From positions 1-6,716 of the forward strand of contig SCVI01000040.1 of NCBI GenBank assembly GCA_004296925.1: 6,716 nt of DNA, written 5' to 3'. Shown here in pieces: positions 1-5,407 of this stretch. The position numbers were made by a program, and so were the translations under genes. The notes below the pieces were generated by a model, which was given only the letters and a program-made list of their open reading frames with translations, was not told the DNA's origin and made no database searches. The number at the start of each line of letters is the position of its first letter. Position 1 is the stretch's first letter. The stretch is from Patescibacteria group bacterium. GTDB taxonomy: Bacteria; Patescibacteriota; Minisyncoccia; Phycocordibacterales; Phycocordibacteraceae.

Positions 1-348
1 ATACTACAAAAGTTAAAAACAAATGGAGCGGAGATCGTTGCCTTAAACGATGTGTGTGGCTCTCCTACATATGCAAAAGACTACATCGGTGTCATCAAGG
101 ACCTGCTCGCAAAAGGAAAATACGGAACCTTTCATATTGCAAACGTTGGCGTGGCTACGCGTTATGACCTCGCATCTTTGATGGCGCTACAGGTTAATTC
201 GGATGCGAAAATTGATGCCGTCAACCGAACTCATTTCCCACACGGCGCAACACTTCCATCAAATGAAGCAATTGTCGGAGAGCACATTACGCTCCGACCG
301 TGGCAAGAGGCACTTGCCGAGTATGTGTCCGAGGAATGGAAGGCATAA
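1..348 (+). CDS. rfbD: dTDP-4-dehydrorhamnose reductase family protein (RmlD-like), 3' part only
   Basis: The reading frame is open from base 1 to the TAA at 346-348, giving the last 115 residues of a protein whose start lies outside the window. The stretch NDVCGSPTYAKDY, followed by YGTFHIANVGVATRYDLASL and the ending LRPWQEALAEYV, is typical of the C-terminal substrate-binding part of RmlD/RfbD short-chain reductases. These reduce the 4-keto group of dTDP-4-keto-6-deoxy sugars with NAD(P)H in the cytosol. Full-length members are about 280-300 residues, so roughly 40% is visible. The Rossmann glycine motif and the YxxxK catalytic pair would lie upstream and cannot be checked. Because the genes that follow act on 2,6-dideoxy sugars, this may be the final 4-ketoreductase of that route rather than a true rhamnose enzyme (inference). 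The GTG at 52 is an internal valine, not a start. Confidence 0.85.
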   Translation: MLQKLKTNGAEIVALNDVCGSPTYAKDYIGVIKDLLAKGKYGTFHIANVGVATRYDLASLMALQVNSDAKIDAVNRTHFPHGATLPSNEAIVGEHITLRPWQEALAEYVSEEWKA

Positions 349-372
349 CAGTCGTTCGGTATACTGCGTACT
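337..372 (+). promoter_or_regulatory. Candidate leaderless promoter for the methyltransferase operon
   Basis: The hexamer TATACT at 360-365 matches the -10 consensus at five of six positions. It ends 7 nt before the ATG at 373, so transcription would be expected to begin at or next to the start codon. No ribosome binding site is visible between 349 and 372, which agrees with a leaderless message. The -35 side is poor: TGGAAG at 337-342 with a 17-nt spacer matches only three of six positions. The same hexamer at nearly the same distance precedes two other genes in this window, which raises confidence. If real, the operon has its own start in addition to any read-through from the reductase upstream. 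Confidence 0.5.
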
Positions 373-1602
373 ATGGGCCATCTTCGTAATGATACCTGTC
401 GTGTGTGCAAAGGTTCTGACCTCACGCGCATTCTCTCGCTCGGCGAGCATCCGCCAGTTGATAATTTTACTGATGCCGAACATCTCAAAGACGAAAAACG
501 ATATCCCTTAGATGTGTATTTTTGCGGTACCTGTAATCTAGTTCAACTCCTCGATGTGGTTGCGGAAGACGAACTTTTTCACGGTGAGTATGCATATTTT
601 TCTTCTGCATCAGCGCCTCTTGTGGAGCACTTTCGTTCGTATGCGGAGGATTTGAAGAATGAACAACTGCAGTCAGGAGATCTCGTCATTGATATTGGCA
701 GTAATGATGGAGTATTACTACAAAATTTTGTTGAGAATTATCGTGTTCTCGGTATCGAGCCTTCATCTAATGTTGCAGAAATTGCCCGGCAGAAGGGCAT
801 AGAGACGATTGATGGATTTTTCACTGTCGAAATGGCAAAGAAAATAGTTGAAACACACGGGAAAGCTAAGGTGGTGACTGCTAACAACGTATTTGCACAC
901 ATAGATGATGTTGACGAAATTATTCGCGCCGTTCAAGAACTCCTCACTCCAGACGGTGTGTTTGTTTCAGAATCACACTACCTTCTTGATCTCATTGAGC
1001 ATCGAGAATTTGATACGGTTTACCATGAACACCTCTGTTACTACAGCGTGAAGCCACTCATTCATTTGTTTGATCGATTTGATATGGAAGTATTTGATGT
1101 GCGTCGTATTGATGTGCATGGCGGTTCGATACGTGTGTATGCACGTCGTAAATCTAATGCACCGGTACACAGTAGAGTGCAGGATATTCTTAGTATTGAG
1201 GAACAAGCAGGGATACATTCACTTACACGATTCAATGACTTTCAAAAAGAAGTTGAAGAAATTCGAGACAAACTTGTTACGCTCGTACGGAGTTTTCGCA
1301 AGGAAGGAAAAATTGTTACCGCCTACGGTGCGCCAGCAAAAGGTAATACGTTGCTCAATTTTTGTGGTTTTAATTCTCATGACATAAAATACGTAACGGA
1401 TACGACTCCCTACAAAATAGGACTTCTTACTCCAGGTAGTCATATTCCTGTCGAGTCACCCGAAATATTAAAAACAGACACACCTGATTACATACTGCTT
1501 CTTGCATGGAATTATAAAGATTTTATTCTAAAGAAAGAGCAGGAGTTGCGTGATAGAGGAGCAAAATTTATTATTCCAATTCCAACTGTTGAAATTGTAT
1601 GA
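373..1602 (+). CDS. SAM-dependent NDP-sugar 3-C-methyltransferase (TylCIII/NovU/TcaB9 type)
   Basis: This 409-residue protein has the full three-part layout of sugar C-methyltransferases. The N-terminal zinc-binding domain has cysteines C9, C12, C51 and C54. The Rossmann SAM domain has motif I VIDIGSNDGVLL at 105-116, the acidic motif GIEPS at 127-131 and ANNVFAHIDD at 170-179. The C-terminal domain carries YGAPAKGNTLLN from 318. H176 and the Y217-H-E219-H220 cluster line up, at a constant offset of five, with His181, Tyr222, Glu224 and His225 that I recall as active-site residues of TcaB9. The family methylates C-3 of dTDP-4-keto-2,6-dideoxy (sometimes amino) sugars. Length matches the usual 405-420. 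The ATG at 373 is the first start after the in-frame TAA at 346; there is no Shine-Dalgarno, consistent with leaderless translation. The stop overlaps the next gene's start (ATGA, 1599-1602). The product assignment is firm at family level; the exact substrate is inferred from the neighbours. Confidence 0.9.
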   Translation: MGHLRNDTCRVCKGSDLTRILSLGEHPPVDNFTDAEHLKDEKRYPLDVYFCGTCNLVQLLDVVAEDELFHGEYAYFSSASAPLVEHFRSYAEDLKNEQLQSGDLVIDIGSNDGVLLQNFVENYRVLGIEPSSNVAEIARQKGIETIDGFFTVEMAKKIVETHGKAKVVTANNVFAHIDDVDEIIRAVQELLTPDGVFVSESHYLLDLIEHREFDTVYHEHLCYYSVKPLIHLFDRFDMEVFDVRRIDVHGGSIRVYARRKSNAPVHSRVQDILSIEEQAGIHSLTRFNDFQKEVEEIRDKLVTLVRSFRKEGKIVTAYGAPAKGNTLLNFCGFNSHDIKYVTDTTPYKIGLLTPGSHIPVESPEILKTDTPDYILLLAWNYKDFILKKEQELRDRGAKFIIPIPTVEIV

Positions 1603-2237
1603 ATAACAACGTCGATATAGAACCGATACTAAAATGGCTTAAAGAAAAACAAGAGTCGTACCCGGTCACAGTTGAGGAGGTAGGTATCACTGATTTAGAA
1701 GGATGGAAAACAGATTCTGCAACTGGAAATATTGTGCATGATTCTGGAAAGTTCTTTTCAATTATTGGCGTTAAGGTAAACGGCGCTGCCGACCGTGAAG
1801 TACCTTCGTGGACGCAACCAATGTTGAAGCAAGAGGAAGTTGGTATTTCAGGCGTGTTAGTGCAAAAGAAAGCTGGTGTCACAAAGTATCTTTTCTATGC
1901 AAAATTCGAACCAGGGAATATCAACAATGTGCAGATTTCTCCTGCATGTCAGGCCTCCGAAGGCAATCTGGCGCAAGCTCATGGAGGAAAGCGTCCACGA
2001 CTTGCTGAGTATTTTGACGGTACGAAAGGAAGACTCATTGCATCAGTTTTAGGTGTCGAGGATGGTGGACGGTTTTACCACAAACTGAATCGCTCAATGC
2101 TTGTTGAGGTGGATGAGGTGGAAGAAGTTCCAATTACTGAAGACTATATTTGGCTCACATTACCTGAGATTAAAAAACTTTTGCTCGTCGACGCGACGGT
2201 TAATTCGCTTGCACGTAATGTTTGCGCATTGTTATGA
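1599..2237 (+). CDS. NDP-hexose 2,3-dehydratase family protein, single-module (half-length)
   Basis: This 212-residue protein has the family signatures WTQPML (71-76), KFEPGN (102-107), VQISPACQASEGN (111-123) and HGG (128-130), and ends with the WLTLPEIKKLL...VNSLARN pattern. Members such as EvaA and TylX3 remove water across C2-C3 of dTDP-4-keto-6-deoxyglucose, the entry step to 2-deoxy sugars. The known antibiotic enzymes are about 450-490 residues and consist of two related Nudix-like halves. Here only one half is present, with no truncation scar: it starts at an ATG and ends in a complete C-terminal motif. It may assemble as a dimer or higher form to mimic the duplicated enzyme (inference). 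The start overlaps the methyltransferase stop by ATGA and has no Shine-Dalgarno, so it is probably translated by coupling. It sits next to the ketoreductase expected to act on its unstable product. Confidence 0.87.
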   Translation: MNNNVDIEPILKWLKEKQESYPVTVEEVGITDLEGWKTDSATGNIVHDSGKFFSIIGVKVNGAADREVPSWTQPMLKQEEVGISGVLVQKKAGVTKYLFYAKFEPGNINNVQISPACQASEGNLAQAHGGKRPRLAEYFDGTKGRLIASVLGVEDGGRFYHKLNRSMLVEVDEVEEVPITEDYIWLTLPEIKKLLLVDATVNSLARNVCALL

Positions 2238-2323
2238 CTCTCACACCTTTTATCTTATTGACACGAATTAATCCTCGCCGATTTCGAGAAGTATTTTATG
2301 AGATAAAAGGTGTGGGGATATGA
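2234..2323 (+). CDS. Candidate 29-residue small ORF coupled on both sides by ATGA overlaps
   Basis: An uninterrupted frame starts at the ATG at 2234, inside the dehydratase stop (ATGA, 2234-2237), and ends at the TGA at 2321-2323, inside the ketoreductase start (ATGA, 2320-2323). It therefore fills the apparent gap between these genes exactly. The peptide begins MTLTPFILLTRI, is then basic (NPRRFR) and ends EIKGVGI. I recognise no family. It is in a different frame from both neighbours, so it is neither an extension nor a simple frameshift remnant of either. It has no Shine-Dalgarno and would depend on reinitiation. A likely role is a translated relay that keeps ribosomes moving through the inverted repeat at 2239-2317 and opens the next gene's binding site; a functional peptide is also possible. 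Chance is not excluded, because each junction needs only an A before TGA or after ATG. Confidence 0.4.
   Translation: MTLTPFILLTRINPRRFREVFYEIKGVGI
2239..2317 (+). repeat. Long inverted repeat / RNA stem-loop spanning the dehydratase-ketoreductase junction
   Basis: CACACCTTTTATCT at 2242-2255 is the exact reverse complement of AGATAAAAGGTGTG at 2301-2314. In RNA the pairing extends to 2239-2258 with 2298-2317, giving 20 pairs of which three are G-U, around a 39-nt loop (2259-2297). The loop itself contains a minor CTCG/CGAG helix (2274-2277 with 2285-2288). The right arm contains the AAAGG that serves the gene starting at 2320. No run of T follows either arm in the outward direction, so this is not a standard intrinsic terminator. 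A ribosome-binding-site-occluding hairpin, an mRNA processing or stability element, or a protein-bound DNA repeat are the alternatives. Confidence 0.75.
2306..2310 (+). promoter_or_regulatory. Shine-Dalgarno of the ketoreductase gene, inside the right arm of the hairpin
   Basis: AAAGG lies 9 nt before the ATG at 2320 and is the only clear ribosome binding site in front of a plus-strand gene in this window. All five bases pair with CCTTT at 2246-2250 in the predicted stem. Initiation would then depend on the stem being opened, most simply by a ribosome translating the small ORF at 2234-2323. It supports the ATG at 2320 as the real start. Confidence 0.55.
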
Positions 2324-3315
2324 AAAAAATCCGTGTCGGTATTCTAGGTTGTGCGAACATCGCGGAGAGATACGCGATACCAGCGTTCAAATCTCTTCCC
2401 TATGTCGAACTAGTCGCGATAGCGAGTCGCGAGAAGAGTAAGGCAGAGGAGTGGGCGGCGCGCCACGGATTAGAAGCCGAGACCTATGATTCCTTGATTG
2501 CGCGCGACGATATCGATGTTCTCTATAGCCCGCTTCCTGTTGGGTTGCAGGAAGAGTGGGTGCTGAAGGCGGCAGCAAAAAGGAAACACATTATCTGCGA
2601 GAAATCGATTACGCACAGTCTCGAGTCCGCGAAGCGGATGGTGGCGGCGTGCAAAGCAAACAACATTGCTCTGTATGAAAACTTTGTGCCCGAGTTTCAT
2701 CCGCAACACGCGACGATTCTATCACTCATTGCAGAAGGGAAAATCGGCACACCACATGTGTGGAATGGTGTGTATGGATTTCCGCCGTTTCCGTCTGGTG
2801 ATATTCGCTATAGCGCGGACTTGAAAGGTGGTGCTCTCAACGATGCGGGTTGCTATACAGTTTTCATGGCACGAAAAATAATGCGACAGGAACCAGTTGC
2901 CGTTACTTGCACGCTTGCACAGGATGGTCAGGATGTGGATATCAAAGGCTCGGCACTTCTTGAGTTTGAAAAGGGAACTGCGCTAATGTCATTTGGTTTC
3001 GATCACCTCTATCAAAATACCTATTCGGTGTGGGGTTCGAAGGGGTTGGTGCGAACGAGTCGCGCATTTGCTATACCGCCTACGGTGGCGCCGACTGTCG
3101 AACTCATAACCAACGATGGTGCCAAAGACACACGCGAAGATGTAGAAATCCCAACAGCAAATCAATTCGCTCTTAGTTTTGATTTCTTTTGCCAAGCTGT
3201 TGTCGCACAGAACACAAAACAGTTTGAAGAAATGTACGACCGTATCATCCGCCAAGCGACTGTTTTGGAAGCAATGCGCATCTCCGCCCGTGAAGGAAGA
3301 CGCGTCTCGCTCTAG
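2320..3315 (+). CDS. Gfo/Idh/MocA-family NDP-sugar 3-ketoreductase (KijD10-like)
   Basis: This 331-residue cytosolic NAD(P)H-dependent oxidoreductase opens with the Rossmann motif GILGCANIA (7-15). The nicotinamide-side motif CEKSIT places the catalytic lysine at K95, and GGALNDAGCY places a tyrosine at Y179. The stretch YGFPPFPSGDIRY (152-164) resembles KijD10, the 3-ketoreductase of dTDP-L-digitoxose synthesis. The K95-Y179 spacing of 84 equals that of the Lys102/Tyr186 pair I recall for KijD10. The proline of the usual EKP motif is replaced by serine (S96). The expected reaction is reduction of the 3-keto group of the dehydratase product, giving a dTDP-4-keto-2,6-dideoxyhexose. It follows the dehydratase through the small ORF at 2234-2323, and its start is the ATG of an ATGA overlap with an AAAGG upstream. 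Its stop shares CTAG (3312-3315) with the convergent gene. Two 60-nt samples here are about 50-58% G+C against 40-45% in its operon partners. Other Gfo/Idh/MocA sugar reductases remain possible. Confidence 0.85.
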   Translation: MKKIRVGILGCANIAERYAIPAFKSLPYVELVAIASREKSKAEEWAARHGLEAETYDSLIARDDIDVLYSPLPVGLQEEWVLKAAAKRKHIICEKSITHSLESAKRMVAACKANNIALYENFVPEFHPQHATILSLIAEGKIGTPHVWNGVYGFPPFPSGDIRYSADLKGGALNDAGCYTVFMARKIMRQEPVAVTCTLAQDGQDVDIKGSALLEFEKGTALMSFGFDHLYQNTYSVWGSKGLVRTSRAFAIPPTVAPTVELITNDGAKDTREDVEIPTANQFALSFDFFCQAVVAQNTKQFEEMYDRIIRQATVLEAMRISAREGRRVSL

Positions 3316-3608
3316 TCGCGCTTTTCAAACCACGCGAGCACTTTTTCAAGTTCACTCTCAATATCGGCGTTCCGCTCTTCTGCGAGTATAAGAATGTCAG
3401 CAATCAATGCACCAATCCGATGATCTGGATCTTGGTGTGCGTGGTCAGCACTCTCTAATGTTTTTTGTTCAACGCTCAAAGCTGCCACTACGTCGTCAAG
3501 TTGTTCTTGAATTGATGTGAGGCGTTCTGATTCTCCCCATGAGCTATTAGGGAATTTTCGCTCCACAGACATCTTCAGTGCTTTTTGCCAGTCTGCGATA
3601 CTTTTCAT
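3312..3608 (-). CDS. Small all-alpha protein, possibly a degenerate MazG-like NTP pyrophosphohydrolase
   Basis: This 98-residue protein appears to consist of helices at about 3-17, 28-50 and 62-97, with no signal peptide or membrane segment. The order (IADWQKALKMSVERK, then a SWG turn, then IQEQLDDVVAAL, then IADILILAEERNADIESEL) recalls MazG-like proteins, which hydrolyse nucleoside triphosphates using EExxE and ExxD metal ligands. Here only E35-Q36 and D38-D39 remain near the first motif, and the second appears lost (R64/A67 where E and D would be expected). It may therefore be inactive, or a different helical family. The start at 3608 lies 7 nt after a minus-strand TATACT, which supports M1 over M13. 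It points against the sugar operon, overlapping its last stop through a shared CTAG, and diverges from asnB. I am confident it is a gene, but not of its function. Confidence 0.7.
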   Translation of the reverse strand: MKSIADWQKALKMSVERKFPNSSWGESERLTSIQEQLDDVVAALSVEQKTLESADHAHQDPDHRIGALIADILILAEERNADIESELEKVLAWFEKRD

Positions 3609-3621
3609 TGATGACAGTATA
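3609..3621 (-). promoter_or_regulatory. Candidate leaderless promoter of the MazG-like gene
   Basis: Read on the minus strand, TATACT occupies 3621-3616 and is followed by GTCATCA and then the ATG at 3608, a 7-nt gap identical to that in front of the methyltransferase gene. No ribosome binding site fits in that gap. No good -35 hexamer is visible at 16-18 nt upstream, where the sequence is A/T-rich (3638-3644). The element touches the -35 of the opposing asnB promoter. Confidence 0.5.
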
Positions 3622-3644
3622 TCCTAAAAGGTTATACTTATTTT
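3611..3644 (+). promoter_or_regulatory. Candidate leaderless promoter of asnB
   Basis: A -35 ATGACA at 3611-3616 (five of six consensus bases), a 16-nt spacer and a -10 TATACT at 3633-3638 (five of six) form the best promoter in the window. The -10 ends 6 nt before the ATG at 3645, so the transcript should start at about the start codon, and no Shine-Dalgarno is present (TATTTT precedes the ATG). The -35 shares base 3616 with the minus-strand -10 at 3616-3621, so polymerase is unlikely to occupy both promoters at once. Confidence 0.6.
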
Positions 3645-5396
3645 ATGTGTGGCATCATTGGGATGGTCGGAAAAGACTCAAAAGCCATAGCCAATGCTGT
3701 TGTACTTGGTCTTCCAGCACTTAGAAAACGCGGGCCAGATGATGAAGGAATTATTGAGTTTGAAGGTATTGCCCTAGGCCATACGCGTCTTGCCATAATT
3801 GATCTTGCGACCGGCAATCAGCCGATGAAAGATAATGAGCACGATACCGCAATCTCGTTTAACGGTGAGATTTTTAACTACAAGGATTTGCGTCGTGAGC
3901 TTGAACAGAAAGGTCATCAGTTTACTACCAATTCGGATACAGAAGTAATTTTAAAAGCGTACTCTGAGTACGGAGATAGATGTCCAGAGTATTTAGATGG
4001 CCAATTTGCTTTTGCTATCTGGGACAATAAGAGAAAGCGGCTCTTTATGGCGCGTGACCGTTTCGGAGAGAAACCATTTTTTTATAGTCTTCGTGATGGA
4101 AATTTTATCTTCGCTTCTGAAATTAAGGCTCTCATAGGAACAGGATTAGTGCGTAAAACTCTCGATTCTACATCGTTGGATAACTATCTCTCTCTGTATT
4201 TCATTCCTCCATGGCGGAGCATCTACCAGGACATAACACCACTACCTCCTGCGCATCGAGCGGTATTTGAAAATGGAACGCTTACGATTGAAAAATATTG
4301 GTCTCTGAAACAAGCGCCCGTCGTGATGTCGTTTGACGATGCCGCGGTAGAGGTGCGCGACATGCTCTCCGCATCAGTTAAAAGCAGGATGATTGCTGAT
4401 GTTGAGGTAGGTGTTTTTCTCTCGGGTGGAATTGATTCAAGTATTGTTACCGCACTCGCACGCACGCATACATCAAAATCGCTTAAATCGTTTTCAGCAG
4501 GATTTGGTGAGTATCGAAATGAGTTGCCCTATGCTCGTGAAGTGGCAGAGCATGTGGGTACTGACCATTTTGAGCGCAATATACCGGTTTCGCTTGATGA
4601 TATCCGTACAGTCACGCGCTATTACGATGAACCCCTCGGTGATTCCTCAAATGTACCGACCTCACTTATTGCACAGTTGGCGCGAGAGAAAGTACCCGTG
4701 GCTCTTTCGGGAGACGGAGGCGATGAGCTATTTTTTGGTTATGGTCATTACCGCGCGCATTGGCACTTGCCGACCTATAAGAAAATCATCGCACAAGTGC
4801 TTGGATATACGCCAGACCGGCTCTACACACGCAGTCATCTCAATATGTTCTCAGTAGGCGAGAGACATCGGCTCTGGAAAGAAGTGGGGGCTATTGAGCG
4901 CGACCCTACAGCACGCATTGACCTTGGAGAAGCGAAAACACCACTCCAGCGTCTTAATCTTTTGGATTTTTATCTGAAGCTTCCGGGCGACATGCTCACC
5001 AAAGTAGACCGTTCATCGATGATGCACTCACTTGAAGTGCGTAGTCCGTTTTTGCATCACGAACTTGCACAATTTGCATTTAATTTGCCCGATGAATACA
5101 AAACCAATCGCACTCATGGGAAGATTATCTTGGAAAAGGCATTCAGCGATCAGCTTCCAAAGACCGTTTTTTCGAGAAAGAAACAAGGATTCGGTGCACC
5201 GGTAAAAGAGTGGCTCAAGGAAGAGCCGATTCGCACAGCGCTCACTGATATGTTCAGAGATCCCCGTATCGCATCATTTTTGAAGGCTGATGTGGTGCGT
5301 GCCTATAGGGACGACTTTTACGGCGGTAATGATGCATTGGGGTACAAACTATGGATGTTATTTGTGCTCGAACTTTGGATGCGCGAACATGAATAA
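3645..5396 (+). CDS. asnB: Glutamine-hydrolysing asparagine synthetase (AsnB type)
   Basis: This 583-residue cytosolic enzyme transfers ammonia from glutamine to an AMP-activated carboxylate, classically aspartate. The N-terminal class II glutaminase domain begins MCGIIGMVG, with nucleophile Cys2 exposed after Met removal. R48, N73-G-E75 and D98 sit where the glutamine-binding residues are expected. The synthetase domain has the ATP PP-loop SGGIDSS at 260-266, SGDGGDELFFGY at 355-366, the KVDR...EVRSPF region (453-469) and RKKQGFGAPV (511-520). Nothing essential looks missing, and the length is within the family range. The start is fixed by the Cys2 requirement and by a promoter ending 6 nt upstream. 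It ends 11 nt before the convergent membrane gene. AsnB-like proteins recur in O-antigen and capsule loci, where some are thought to amidate uronic-acid sugars. Whether this one makes asparagine or modifies a sugar cannot be told from sequence. Confidence 0.93.
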   Translation: MCGIIGMVGKDSKAIANAVVLGLPALRKRGPDDEGIIEFEGIALGHTRLAIIDLATGNQPMKDNEHDTAISFNGEIFNYKDLRRELEQKGHQFTTNSDTEVILKAYSEYGDRCPEYLDGQFAFAIWDNKRKRLFMARDRFGEKPFFYSLRDGNFIFASEIKALIGTGLVRKTLDSTSLDNYLSLYFIPPWRSIYQDITPLPPAHRAVFENGTLTIEKYWSLKQAPVVMSFDDAAVEVRDMLSASVKSRMIADVEVGVFLSGGIDSSIVTALARTHTSKSLKSFSAGFGEYRNELPYAREVAEHVGTDHFERNIPVSLDDIRTVTRYYDEPLGDSSNVPTSLIAQLAREKVPVALSGDGGDELFFGYGHYRAHWHLPTYKKIIAQVLGYTPDRLYTRSHLNMFSVGERHRLWKEVGAIERDPTARIDLGEAKTPLQRLNLLDFYLKLPGDMLTKVDRSSMMHSLEVRSPFLHHELAQFAFNLPDEYKTNRTHGKIILEKAFSDQLPKTVFSRKKQGFGAPVKEWLKEEPIRTALTDMFRDPRIASFLKADVVRAYRDDFYGGNDALGYKLWMLFVLELWMREHE

Positions 5397-5407
5397 TAAG
5401 GATCGCT

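Noticed and set aside
1571..1882. 103-codon minus-strand frame opposite the dehydratase start
   Set aside because: It is antisense to two well-supported genes, its translation resembles no family I know, and no promoter or ribosome binding site is visible.
2258..2263. Perfect TTGACA -35 hexamer between dehydratase and ketoreductase
   Set aside because: No -10-like hexamer occurs 16-18 nt downstream (the bases there read GATTTCGA), so a promoter is not supported.
2239..2317. The inverted repeat as a rho-independent terminator
   Set aside because: The 39-nt loop is long, the stem is A/T-rich in the middle, and no T-run follows the stem on either strand.
3298..3307. 10-bp palindrome AGACGCGTCT near the end of the ketoreductase
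   Set aside because: It lies within coding sequence, has no loop or T-tract, and such short palindromes are expected by chance.
4411..4857. 148-codon plus-strand frame inside asnB
   Set aside because: It overlaps the conserved synthetase domain of asnB in another frame, and its translation shows no family features.
5397..5407. 11-nt gap between asnB and the membrane protein
   Set aside because: Too short for any element; nothing recognisable is present.
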